Below are positions 26,537 to 34,812 of a stretch of DNA of 43,000 bases, piece by piece. The stretch covers positions 1-43,000 of the forward strand of contig NZ_JANQJQ010000020.1 in assembly GCF_028281565.1 (NCBI RefSeq). Direction: 5' to 3'. Made by a program: the position numbers and the translations under genes. A model generated the notes under the pieces. It was given only the letters and a program-made list of their open reading frames with translations. It made no database searches and was not told the DNA's origin. The DNA is from Seonamhaeicola sp. (GTDB taxonomy: Bacteria; Bacteroidota; Bacteroidia; Flavobacteriales; Flavobacteriaceae). Every line of letters begins with the position of its first letter. Position 1 is the first letter of the stretch.

Positions 26537-26569
26537 CAAAGATAGTGAACCGCTATGCAACTCACTATC
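26537..26569 (-). promoter_or_regulatory. Promoter and inverted-repeat operator of the WYL regulator gene
   Basis: The minus strand carries TATCTTTG (26537-26544), an exact TAnnTTTG match 6 bp before the start codon. A perfect 8-bp inverted repeat, gatagtga and tcactatc, separated by 13 bp, spans 26541-26569 and shares bases with the -7 element. Binding of a dimer here would block the promoter. Confidence 0.6.
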
Positions 26570-26588
26570 TTGTTTTTTGATTGATGTA

Positions 26589-26966
26589 TTACATAAAAGA
26601 ATGTAAAGCGATACGGTTGCCTTCAGTGTCTAAGAACTGTGCCATAAAGCCGTTTTCACCAATATCTGTTTTTGGCATGATCACTTTACCACCGGCATTT
26701 TCTACTTTTCCCAGTGGTACGCTAAGGTCTTCACCACCGTTTAAATAAAGTGTAGGGCCATTCGAAGTGGGTGTTTGCCCTTCGCCTTCAATAAGGCCAC
26801 CGCCCACGCCATTATTATCTTTGTCATGAGCAAACATGCCGTATTTCATATTTTGCTCAGGCATGTGATAATCAGTGATTTCAGAATCCATTACTGTGGT
26901 GTAAAATTGTTTGGCTCTTTCGTAATCTGTTACGGGAATTTCAAACCAGTTAATTGCATGTTTCAT
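26589..26966 (-). CDS. VOC family (glyoxalase/bleomycin-resistance fold) protein
   Basis: This 125-residue single-domain protein has the vicinal oxygen chelate fold. The N-terminus INWFEIPVTDYERAKQFY and the C-terminus GFMAQFLDTEGNRIALHS are typical. A Gly-rich central segment (NNGVGGGLIEGEG) is also present. Members act as metal-dependent enzymes or binding proteins, and the substrate here is unknown. It has a TAACTTTG promoter element at 26999-27006. It is next to a WYL regulator gene that may control it. Confidence 0.88.
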   Translation of the reverse strand: MKHAINWFEIPVTDYERAKQFYTTVMDSEITDYHMPEQNMKYGMFAHDKDNNGVGGGLIEGEGQTPTSNGPTLYLNGGEDLSVPLGKVENAGGKVIMPKTDIGENGFMAQFLDTEGNRIALHSFM

Positions 26967-26998
26967 TTTTAATTTGATTTTGATGTTAAACTTATATG

Positions 26999-27006
26999 CA
27001 AAGTTA
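26999..27006 (-). promoter_or_regulatory. Promoter -7 element of the VOC gene
   Basis: The minus strand reads TAACTTTG followed by C, an exact TAnnTTTG match, 32 bp upstream of the start codon at 26966. Confidence 0.6.
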
Positions 27007-27141
27007 TGTGTGTTTGTGACGGATGATGTCAGGGGTGTTTTTTTATTTGAAATTTTTAATAAAAAGCCACCTTGGATTAGAAAAGTAGTTTTGGCATTTC
27101 GGATTCCTGCTTTAGTGGGATAATAGGGGGGCTTAAAAAAT

Positions 27142-27168
27142 AAAAGCGTATGGTTGGCATACGCTTTT
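27142..27168. terminator. Terminator-like hairpin
   Basis: Perfect 11-bp arms aaaagcgtatg and catacgctttt enclose a 5-nt loop. No plus-strand gene leads into it. On the minus strand it lies upstream of the VOC gene and could end readthrough from the Crp/Fnr gene. Confidence 0.7.
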
Positions 27169-27280
27169 GTTAGCTATTAATCCGCAAGATTTACAATATT
27201 ATCTTGAAGAGATGACAAAGGTATGTTGGATGTTCTTTAAAAAAATTGATGCATGTTAATAAATTTAATCGAAAAGAACT

Positions 27281-27338
27281 CCTCGACGCCTATCGTCGAG
27301 GCATCCGTTGAAATTGTCATTCCCGTAAAAACGGGAAT
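27281..27338. repeat. Two palindromic repeats in tandem
   Basis: The first has arms cctcgacg and cgtcgagg (27281-27301). The second has arms attcccgt and acgggaat around aaaa (27319-27338). The second belongs to the same type as 13368-13387. Confidence 0.65.
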
Positions 27339-27341
27339 CTA

Positions 27342-27443
27342 GTTAAAGAATTTCTTGAAACGAATTACCACGAAGGCTTTGCCATAAGGGTATTTGCCCG
27401 TTTCGTTTTAACTTTTTCGAAAAAAAACAGAAATTCTTTAATT
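27342..27443. repeat. About 100-bp nested inverted repeat
   Basis: Outer 13-bp arms ttaaagaatttct (27342-27354) and agaaattctttaa (27431-27443) are perfect. Inside them lie aaacgaa and ttcgttt arms. The right outer arm includes the stop codon of the Crp/Fnr gene. The size and terminal inverted repeats are like a MITE or a complex REP element. No target-site duplication was established. Confidence 0.6.
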
Positions 27444-28022
27444 ATTGGAAAGTTCTTTTCTTATTCTGCTCAAGCTTTCCGTGGCAATTCCTAAGTAAGA
27501 AGCTACATGATAATTCCTAATAGATTTCTCAATATTTGGGTAGGATTTAACAAAATTGATATAACGTTCGGAAGCAGTCAAGGATAGTTCTGATAAGATC
27601 CTTTTTTGAAAAGCGGCAAACGCCCTTTCTAATTTTTTTCTGAAAAAGGATTCTATTTTTGGGATGCGGTCATATAAATATTCTTTATGCTCATCTAAGA
27701 TCCTATACACTGTGGCATTTTGAAGCACCTCAATATTCATAATGGCTTTTGAGTCGGAAAAGAAAGCAGTGTAATCACTCATCCACCAATCTTTAATACC
27801 AAACTGAACCGTGTAGTCTCTCCCCTGAGCGTCTATATAATAAGACCTTAAACAACCTTCCAAAATGTAATATTGTCTGTCAACATTATCACCAGCTTTA
27901 AGTAATTGAGTCCCTTTTTTATAAGTTTCTACAAAAAAAACCGAGTTAATAATTCCAATTTCCTCTTTTGAAAAAGAAAGGTCTTTAAAAATTTCTTTAC
28001 TTATGGAATTATCCAGGTTCAC
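27438..28022 (-). CDS. Crp/Fnr family transcriptional regulator
   Basis: This 194-residue protein has a cyclic-nucleotide-binding-like domain (about residues 20-125, with QLLKAGDNVDRQYYILEGCLR). The short C-terminal helix-turn-helix (about 150-192) contains NYHVASYLGIATESLSRIRKEL. This form is common in Bacteroidota, where the sensed ligand is mostly unknown. Its last codon and stop lie inside a terminal arm of the nested inverted repeat 27342-27443. Confidence 0.9.
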   Translation of the reverse strand: MNLDNSISKEIFKDLSFSKEEIGIINSVFFVETYKKGTQLLKAGDNVDRQYYILEGCLRSYYIDAQGRDYTVQFGIKDWWMSDYTAFFSDSKAIMNIEVLQNATVYRILDEHKEYLYDRIPKIESFFRKKLERAFAAFQKRILSELSLTASERYINFVKSYPNIEKSIRNYHVASYLGIATESLSRIRKELSNN

Positions 28023-28122
28023 TTTAAAGCTGATTTAGTCTTCTTAAATTACATAAAATTATTCAGAAGTACATATTCTAACCGATATTTCCATTAAAAA
28101 TTAGTTAACCGGAATACTACAA

Positions 28123-28152
28123 AAAACCACCTTGCTTTAACAAGGTGGTTTT
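28123..28152. terminator. Terminator after htpG
   Basis: Perfect 12-bp arms aaaaccaccttg and caaggtggtttt enclose a 6-nt loop. It lies between the htpG stop and the Crp/Fnr start, both on the minus strand, and probably ends htpG transcription. Confidence 0.8.
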
Positions 28153-28176
28153 AGATATATATGATGACATGATGAG

Positions 28177-28197
28177 ATGCTGAAACGAGTTCAGCAT
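28177..28197. repeat. Palindromic repeat (atgctgaa / ttcagcat)
   Basis: Arms atgctgaa and ttcagcat enclose acgag, just after the htpG stop. The form is familiar from intergenic repeats in Flavobacteriaceae (from memory). A second copy was not found in this window. Confidence 0.5.
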
Positions 28198-28205
28198 GAC
28201 AAAAT

Positions 28206-30119
28206 CTATTTAATCATATCATAGCTGCGCTTGATAAAGTTAGTAAGCTCTTCGCCTTTTAACAGGCCTTGAGACAAACGCGCCAGATCTAAACTTTGGT
28301 TAATCAAACGCTCTTGTTTTTTGCGGGTTTTGGTATTTAGAATTTCACTTACCAATTCATGGTTGGTATTTACCACTAGGTTGTACATCTCCGGCATGTT
28401 ACCCATACCAAACATACCACCGCCACCACCAGTAGCTTGCATTTCTTTCATTCTACGCATGAACTCCGGCTGTGTGATGATGAACGGAGAGGCTTCACTA
28501 TCCATAGCTTCTAACTGCACCATAAATTTTTCAGAAGGAATCACTTCTTTCAGTAGCTCATCTAAAGACTTCTTTTGGTCCTCATCTAATTTAGAAATAG
28601 TGGCATCCTCCTTCTTGATCAAATTATCAATATGATCGCCATCAACACGTGCAAACGATACTTTTTCCTTAGTGGTTTCCAACTTTTGGATTAAGTGCGA
28701 AACAATGGGAGAATCTAACAATAACACCTCATAACCTTTAGCTTTAGCGGCTTCAATGTAGCTGTGTTGCTCATCTTTATCAGCGGCATAAAGAATTACT
28801 AATTTGTCATCTTTATCGGTTTGGTTGGCCTTGATCTTATTGTATAACTCTTCGTAAGTGTAGTAGGTACCATCCACTGTTGGGTATAAGGCAAAGGCAT
28901 CAGCTTTTTCAAAGAATTTTTCTTCAGATAGCATGCCGTATTCAATCACCACTTTAATGTCGTTCCATTTGGCTTCAAAATCTTCACGGTTATTGTTGAA
29001 TAAGGACTTTAACTTGTCAGCTACCTTTCTGGTGATATAAGATGATATCTTTTTAACCGCACCATCCGCCTGTAAATAAGAACGTGACACGTTTAACGGA
29101 ATATCCGGTGAATCAATCACACCACGCAACATAGTTAAGAATTCCGGCACAATCCCTTCAACATTATCGGTTACAAACACCTGGTTTTGATATAATTGAA
29201 TTCTATCTTTTTGAATGTTCAGATCATTCGTCATTTTTGGGAAGTATAAAATTCCCGTTAAGTTGAACGGATAATCCACATTTAAGTGGATGTTGAACAA
29301 CGGCTCCTCAAACTGCATGGGATACAACTCACGATAGAAGTTGCTGTAATCTTCATCTTTTAGGTCAGAAGGCTGTTTTGTCCATGCCGGATCCGGGTTA
29401 TTGATAATGTCATCAACCGTAATTTGTCTGTGAGGCTCTTTAGTTTCTTTGCCGTCTTTATCGGTAATGGTTTGTGGTTCGTGTTCCGGATCGTTGATTT
29501 CCTTGGTTCCAAATTTAATTGGTACGGGCATGAACTTGTTGTACTTGGTTAACAATTCTCTGATTCTTCCGTCTTCCAGGAATTCTTCTTCGTCTTCGGA
29601 AATATGAAGAATGATCTCAGTTCCTCTTTCGGTTTTATCATGTGCTTCCAGAGTAAACTCGGGTGATCCGTCACAAGTCCAGTGAGCAGCAGGTTCGTCT
29701 TTATAAGATTTGGTGATGATCTCTACTTTATCAGCTACCATAAATGCTGAATAGAACCCTAAACCGAAGTGTCCGATGATACCAGAATCTTTTGCAGCAT
29801 CCTTGTATTTGTCCAGGAACTCTTCAGCACCAGAGAAAGCCACTTCATTGATGTATTTTTCAACCTCCTCAGCTGTCATACCTAAGCCCTGGTCTATAAT
29901 ATGAAGCTTTTTGGCATCTTTATCTATTTTAATTTCAATTTGTGGGTTACCATATTCAACTTTAGCTTCACCAATGTTTGTCAGGTGTTTAAGCTTTAAA
30001 GTAGCATCGGTGGCATTACTGATCAACTCACGTAAAAAGATCTCGTGGTCACTGTATAAGAATTTTTTAATGAGAGGAAAGATATTCTCTACCGAAACAT
30101 TAATATTTCCTTTTGTCAT
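28206..30119 (-). CDS. htpG: Molecular chaperone HtpG (Hsp90)
   Basis: This cytoplasmic Hsp90 chaperone uses ATP to remodel client proteins. The 637-residue protein shows the GHKL ATPase motifs in the first 130 residues: LRELISNATDA, DQGLGMT and GHFGLGFYSAFM. Middle and C-terminal dimerisation domains follow. A Gly/Met-rich stretch (TGGGGGMFGMGNMP) near residue 565 is unusual in composition but typical of Bacteroidota HtpG. It is divergent from the KAS III gene across 294 bp. Confidence 0.98.
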   Translation of the reverse strand: MTKGNINVSVENIFPLIKKFLYSDHEIFLRELISNATDATLKLKHLTNIGEAKVEYGNPQIEIKIDKDAKKLHIIDQGLGMTAEEVEKYINEVAFSGAEEFLDKYKDAAKDSGIIGHFGLGFYSAFMVADKVEIITKSYKDEPAAHWTCDGSPEFTLEAHDKTERGTEIILHISEDEEEFLEDGRIRELLTKYNKFMPVPIKFGTKEINDPEHEPQTITDKDGKETKEPHRQITVDDIINNPDPAWTKQPSDLKDEDYSNFYRELYPMQFEEPLFNIHLNVDYPFNLTGILYFPKMTNDLNIQKDRIQLYQNQVFVTDNVEGIVPEFLTMLRGVIDSPDIPLNVSRSYLQADGAVKKISSYITRKVADKLKSLFNNNREDFEAKWNDIKVVIEYGMLSEEKFFEKADAFALYPTVDGTYYTYEELYNKIKANQTDKDDKLVILYAADKDEQHSYIEAAKAKGYEVLLLDSPIVSHLIQKLETTKEKVSFARVDGDHIDNLIKKEDATISKLDEDQKKSLDELLKEVIPSEKFMVQLEAMDSEASPFIITQPEFMRRMKEMQATGGGGGMFGMGNMPEMYNLVVNTNHELVSEILNTKTRKKQERLINQSLDLARLSQGLLKGEELTNFIKRSYDMIK

Positions 30120-30254
30120 GATATATCTGTTTTTATCAATTTATTATTACGTTTCTGTATTAGACAAAAAAAATACCAAGTCTTAAAAAGTGACAAACTG
30201 ACTGCTTTTTGTCAAAAAAGCAAAATCTAAAGACCAATTTCCAAATCTCAATTG

Positions 30255-30345
30255 TAGAATCAAACTTTTTCGATTTGGAATTTTGTTTTTGGTGCTTGGA
30301 ATTTGATGCTTGTTTTTGGAATTTGTTATTTGGGTTTTAAAAGGA
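30255..30345. repeat. Degenerate direct repeats of ttggaatttg
   Basis: The units ttggaattttg, ttggaatttg and ttggaatttg recur with similar spacers (tgcttg, tgtttttgg). They lie between htpG and the KAS III gene, and related ccaaatctc bases lie just upstream. This looks like simple low-complexity expansion. Confidence 0.6.
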
Positions 30346-30377
30346 GTTATTGTAATTTGTATTTCTTAAATTAAAGT

Positions 30378-30395
30378 TTCCCTTCTACAAGGGAA
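30378..30395 (+). promoter_or_regulatory. Small hairpin in the leader of the KAS III gene
   Basis: Arms ttccctt and aagggaa flank a 4-nt loop, ending 18 bp before the start codon. It could be an operator or an mRNA structure affecting translation. No regulator can be named. Confidence 0.35.
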
Positions 30396-30413
30396 TGATA
30401 AAAAAGATTTATA

Positions 30414-31421
30414 ATGTATAATTCTAGAATAACAGGCCTTGGAAAGTATTTGCCGGATCAGGTAGTGACCAACGATGATCTGTCAACAATGATGGATACA
30501 AATGATGAATGGATTCAGGAACGAACAGGGATAAAGGAACGGCGCTGGATTAAAGAGGGAAGTGAAGATACATCTGCGGTTATGGGGGCTAAAGCATCCA
30601 GAATAGCTATAGAACGAGCCGGTTTAACTAAGGACGATATAGATTTTATTGTATTTGCAACTTTGAGTCCGGACTATTATTTTCCAGGTTGTGGTGTTCA
30701 AATTCAGGATATGCTGGAAATGCCTACCGTTGGAGCTCTGGATATTAGAAACCAATGTACCGGTTTTGTGTATGCCGTGGCCGTAGCCGACCAATTTATT
30801 AAAACAGGTATGTACAAGAATGTGTTGGTTGTTGGTTCCGAATACCATTCCGGGGGATTGGAAAAATCTGACAGGGGTAGAAATGTAACCGTTATTTTTG
30901 GTGATGGGGCGGGAGCGGCCGTTTTAAGCAGAACGGAAGATAATACAAAAGGGGTTTTATCATCCCATTTGCATTCGGAAGGTAAGTATGCCGAAGAGTT
31001 AACCGTTCTAGGGCCAAGTATTAAGCATTGGGTGCCTGAAATTTTAGAGGCTAACGACCCTGATGACACCTCTTACTATCCTTATATGAACGGGCAGTTT
31101 GTGTTTAAGCATGCTGTGGTGCGTTTTAGTGAAGCTATTATTGAAGGGTTACAGACCAATAATTTGCAAAAGGAAGATATTGATATGCTAATACCACATC
31201 AAGCCAATTTGAGGATTTCACAGTTTATTCAAAGGAAATTTGGTTTAAGAGACGATCAGGTGTATAATAATATTCAAAAGTATGGTAATACTACGGCAGC
31301 TTCAGTAGTTATAGCCCTGACCGAAGCTTGGGAAGAAGGCAAAATAAAAGAAGGTGATAAGGTAGTATTAGCGGCCTTTGGGAGTGGTTTTACCTGGGGA
31401 AGTGTTATTATCAATTGGTAA
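30414..31421 (+). CDS. 3-oxoacyl-ACP synthase III family protein
   Basis: This thiolase-fold condensing enzyme of the FabH family has 335 residues. The catalytic triad is visible: Cys115 (DIRNQCTGF), His262 (LIPHQANLR) and Asn292 (KYGNTTAAS). Such enzymes start fatty-acid synthesis from acyl-CoA and malonyl-ACP, and related ones make other products. The gene is alone, not in the usual plsX-fabH-fabD cluster, so it may be a second, specialised copy. A strong terminator follows. Confidence 0.9.
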   Translation: MYNSRITGLGKYLPDQVVTNDDLSTMMDTNDEWIQERTGIKERRWIKEGSEDTSAVMGAKASRIAIERAGLTKDDIDFIVFATLSPDYYFPGCGVQIQDMLEMPTVGALDIRNQCTGFVYAVAVADQFIKTGMYKNVLVVGSEYHSGGLEKSDRGRNVTVIFGDGAGAAVLSRTEDNTKGVLSSHLHSEGKYAEELTVLGPSIKHWVPEILEANDPDDTSYYPYMNGQFVFKHAVVRFSEAIIEGLQTNNLQKEDIDMLIPHQANLRISQFIQRKFGLRDDQVYNNIQKYGNTTAASVVIALTEAWEEGKIKEGDKVVLAAFGSGFTWGSVIINW

Positions 31422-31441
31422 AATAACTATATATGAAAAAT

Positions 31442-31472
31442 AAAAACCCAAAACTTTAAGTTTTGGGTTTTT
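31442..31472 (+). terminator. Terminator after the KAS III gene
   Basis: Perfect 14-bp arms aaaaacccaaaact and agttttgggttttt enclose a 3-nt loop. It begins 21 bp after the stop codon. Confidence 0.88.
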
Positions 31473-31781
31473 CAGCTATTAATCAACTCCAACTAACACT
31501 AATGTGAAGAATCTTAATTATTAGACGTGCAAAGGTTAAATTTATTGCACACTGTACTGTTATTTAACTTTTTTTAACAATCTATAAGAAAAACTCGAAA
31601 CTTAATGTTCCGAGTTTTATAGTGAAAATATACTAATCCTGATTACGAAATTTAATGTGAAAGACGACTAACTCTAAATAATTATTCTTCGTTATTGGCT
31701 AGATTGTATATTACGTTTAACGTAAAGTTATGGTGCTTATTGTGTGAGGATTAAAATTTTTTTAATTTTTTTTTGAAAGCA

Positions 31782-31811
31782 AAACCCCAGAGTTGTAAAA
31801 CTCTGGGGTTT
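31782..31811 (-). terminator. Terminator after the TonB-type receptor gene
   Basis: Perfect 13-bp arms aaaccccagagtt and aactctggggttt enclose a 4-nt loop. It lies 60 bp beyond the stop of the minus-strand receptor gene, with a run of A and T on its far side. Confidence 0.85.
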
Positions 31812-31870
31812 CTTATCTAATAACCTTGCTTAACACTAACCATCAACTATTATGCAGGTTACTAAATTTA

Positions 31871-34342
31871 TTATAATCCGCCCTGAACTTGCTTCTCATC
31901 ATTATCCCGGCGTTTTCTGGATTTTGCTCTGTATTTGCTTTTACCAAACCTGTAATTGAAGTTTACAGAAAAGGTCCTGAATTCAGGAGAAAAATTGGCT
32001 GTCTGCAGATAGGGTCTTTCACTAACTATAGCAATCCTTTGTGTATTAAATACATCGTTAAAACTTAATCCGAAGGTGGCTTTGTTATCCAGGAAGGAAT
32101 ATCTCATACCCAGGTTAACAAAGTACATAGGATCCACTTCAAAATTTAATCCGGTATTTTTTCCTCTGTACATACCAAAGGCTGTAAATGTTAATTTTTT
32201 GCTTACTCTTAAGTTATTAAAGACTCTAAAGTTCCATATGGTATTTTCAACCGTCACCGTTTCTTCAATGATGTCATTTTCGGTTGGATTTGATAACGTA
32301 GGATCGATACTTTCGGCAATGCCTTTTTGCGTTTGAGAATAAAGGTCAAAACTGGCATTTAAACTCCACCATTTTGTGGGCCTGTAATTACTTGAAAGTT
32401 CGAAACCATAAGCCGTGGTATTACTAAAATTATCAAAGGTTAAAATTATTCTGTTAGATTGCAGATCAGATCTGTCTACCTTCACCGCTCTGTTTATTTC
32501 ATCTTCAATGATCCTGTAAAACACCCCTCCGGTTATACTACCGCTTTTAAGATTTTTTGTGTAGTTAAACTCTATGGAGTTTGTGAATTGTGGTTCAAGT
32601 GACTGATTACCAAAGTTTGATACCAAAGGTGTATTCCATTCAGGGATTGGGTTAACCTGCCCCACACTTGGTCTGTCAATTCTTCTACTGTAGCTTAATT
32701 GATAGGAATGCTTTTCAGAGGGTGCATATGTCAAAAATACAGACGGGTATACCTGGAAGTATTCATTTTCAAATGGAATTAGTAATGTTTCGTTTGAAGA
32801 CAGATCTACTTCAGATGCAACAGCATCTACCGTCACATTTTCGGCTCTTAAACCTACCTGATAAGACCATTTATCTATTTTTTTATTATAGTTTATATAA
32901 GCCGAATAGATATCCCTCTTATAGTCGTAGTCTGTGGTTGTTGGAATATAATCGCCGTTTTCATTTCTAACCCTGGCATCAGACTCATAAAAGATGTTAT
33001 TGTCAAATAGCCTGGCTTGCAGACCTAATTCTAACTTTGCATTTTCAGACAATGGGTCAACGTAATCAAGATTTATAGTGGTTCTGTTTCTATCTGTTTC
33101 AGTAAGCTCTATAAAGTCGGGCCTCAAACTGTTCCCAATCTGACCGTTATCCGTATCTGTTGTATTATCAAAATCATTATGATCAACCTCCAACTCCAGG
33201 TGTTGTCCGCTTTTATTAAAATCCAGTTTGTAGTTGAAGTTGTATTGAGACGAACTATTTTCACTAAATGAGTTAGTCACTTGCTTTTGATCATTTCCCA
33301 TTAAATCATTAAAAATAAACTCTGAGGTGGCATCATTTTTTCCATCAAATGTATTTTGGTTTGTGAAAAATGAGATCGTGTTTTTATCATTTAAATAAAA
33401 GTCAATACCAATTTTATATAGGTGAGACTTGTTGTTATTGCGCAGGTCTATCGCTTGAAAGGAATTATTCTCAATTTGTTTTATCTCACCAAAATTCACA
33501 CCTTTTCTGATGTTATTCCCATAACTTCCGTATACGTTTACCTTTCCGTTGCGGTAGTTCATGTTTAAAGAGCTATTGAATTTGGCTTCCCTTTGGTATT
33601 GCAAGCCGGTACTTAAACCACCATTAAATCCAATATTGGTGTTTTTATGAAGAATGATATTTATAAGTCCACTCATACCTTCAGGATTGTATTTAGCTGA
33701 AGGATTAGTTATCAATTCTATTTGTTTTATGGATGTTGACGGTAATTGCCTTAATAATTGTGCTGTTGGAATGTTTGATAATTTTCCATCAACCATCACA
33801 GTAACGTTTTGGTTTCCTCGCAAGCTTATGTCTCCGGTCTGAGCATCCACATTTATTGACGGTACAGCCGTCATAATATCTGTTGCTGTACCCATATTTG
33901 CCAAATCTTTACCAACATTAACTACTTTTCGGTCAACCTTTTGCTGTATGGTGGAGACTTCGGCAACGACGGTAACGGCCTCCAGGCTTTCGGCCTCTTC
34001 TTCTAATAAAATATTTCCTAGATTAACTCTGTAGCTGCCTTTGCCAATGGTAATATTTTTGGTGTAAGTTTTATATCCTATATATTGAATATTAACAGTT
34101 ATATTGCCTTCTGAAATTTTGGCAATTTTGAAGGAACCATCATCCGAAGTAATACCTCCGGTTAGTGTTTCGCCTTTAGCATTTGTAATAACAACATTTA
34201 CGTATGGTAAGGGCTGGTTTAGTTTAGCGTCCAATACCTTACCGAATATGGTACCTTTGGCGTCGGCATTTTCAGGATCAGTATTGGTTGCTTGTGAAAT
34301 TGTAGTACATAAAAGAATGCACAAAAAGAAAAGTTTTTTCAT
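31871..34342 (-). CDS. Outer-membrane TonB-dependent-receptor-like protein
   Basis: This 823-residue outer-membrane protein has a signal peptide (about 1-18). A carboxypeptidase-regulatory-like domain (about 30-115: GTIFGKVLDAKLNQPLPYVNV) is followed by a plug-like domain (about 125-235, with LRGNQNVTVMVDGKLS). The C-terminal beta-barrel is of the OMP_b-brl_3 type. It ends in a basic tail rather than an aromatic residue. No SusD partner, TonB gene or transport operon is adjacent, so the substrate cannot be inferred. It stands alone between two terminator-rich gaps. Confidence 0.9.
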   Translation of the reverse strand: MKKLFFLCILLCTTISQATNTDPENADAKGTIFGKVLDAKLNQPLPYVNVVITNAKGETLTGGITSDDGSFKIAKISEGNITVNIQYIGYKTYTKNITIGKGSYRVNLGNILLEEEAESLEAVTVVAEVSTIQQKVDRKVVNVGKDLANMGTATDIMTAVPSINVDAQTGDISLRGNQNVTVMVDGKLSNIPTAQLLRQLPSTSIKQIELITNPSAKYNPEGMSGLINIILHKNTNIGFNGGLSTGLQYQREAKFNSSLNMNYRNGKVNVYGSYGNNIRKGVNFGEIKQIENNSFQAIDLRNNNKSHLYKIGIDFYLNDKNTISFFTNQNTFDGKNDATSEFIFNDLMGNDQKQVTNSFSENSSSQYNFNYKLDFNKSGQHLELEVDHNDFDNTTDTDNGQIGNSLRPDFIELTETDRNRTTINLDYVDPLSENAKLELGLQARLFDNNIFYESDARVRNENGDYIPTTTDYDYKRDIYSAYINYNKKIDKWSYQVGLRAENVTVDAVASEVDLSSNETLLIPFENEYFQVYPSVFLTYAPSEKHSYQLSYSRRIDRPSVGQVNPIPEWNTPLVSNFGNQSLEPQFTNSIEFNYTKNLKSGSITGGVFYRIIEDEINRAVKVDRSDLQSNRIILTFDNFSNTTAYGFELSSNYRPTKWWSLNASFDLYSQTQKGIAESIDPTLSNPTENDIIEETVTVENTIWNFRVFNNLRVSKKLTFTAFGMYRGKNTGLNFEVDPMYFVNLGMRYSFLDNKATFGLSFNDVFNTQRIAIVSERPYLQTANFSPEFRTFSVNFNYRFGKSKYRAKSRKRRDNDEKQVQGGL

Positions 34343-34449
34343 TTTGTTCTCGATTGTTTTTTGATTGATTTTTCTGTTTTAGTTATGATTAAGACGCCTA
34401 AAAATGTAATATGTTACTGATTTTTTAAAACTTAACACCATTTTAACAA

Positions 34450-34812
34450 ATGAACAAAAAGACCCTAGTGCTTGGAGCCTCATTAAAACCTAACAGATAT
34501 TCCAATTATGCTATTCAACGATTGGTAGCTAACCATGTTGATACGGTGGCATTTGGATTAAAGAGCGGAACTATATCGGGCGTAAAAATTGACACCGAAT
34601 TAGTGCCTTATAAAGGTATTCATACCGTTACGTTGTATCTAAGCCCTAAAAAGCAAAAAAGCTATTATGATTATATCGTATCTCTAAACCCGAAACGTGT
34701 CATTTTTAATCCCGGAACGGAGAACCCGGAACTGTTCGCCATATTAAAGGCGAACAACATTTTTTTTGAAGCTGCTTGTACTCTGGTGTTACTTGCTACG
34801 AATCAGTATTAA
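34450..34812 (+). CDS. CoA-binding domain protein
   Basis: This 120-residue single-domain Rossmann-fold protein is of the CoA_binding_2 type (YccU-like). The N-terminal nucleotide-binding segment [18 protein letters not shown] and the later [15 protein letters not shown] are typical, as is the C-terminal ACTLVLL. Its role in the cell is not established. Its 3' end overlaps the convergent symporter gene by 24 bp. Confidence 0.9.
   Translation: MNKKTLVLGASLKPNRYSNYAIQRLVANHVDTVAFGLKSGTISGVKIDTELVPYKGIHTVTLYLSPKKQKSYYDYIVSLNPKRVIFNPGTENPELFAILKANNIFFEAACTLVLLATNQY

Larger units (their letters stand above)
26967..27437. other. 471-bp intergenic region rich in repeats
   Basis: No gene is seen. 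It holds the VOC promoter, a hairpin at 27142-27168, a hairpin with arms cctcgacg/cgtcgagg at 27281-27301, the palindromic repeat at 27319-27338, and the long nested inverted repeat starting at 27342. A worn copy of the attcccgc-type repeat may lie near 27104-27122. Confidence 0.7.
31422..31870. other. 449-bp convergent intergenic region with three hairpins
   Basis: No gene is seen. Besides the KAS III terminator it has hairpins at 31590-31618 (aaaactcg/cgagtttt) and 31782-31811, and a 15-bp palindrome ttacgtttaacgtaa at 31711-31725. The stretch 31473-31589 shows nothing assignable. Confidence 0.65.
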
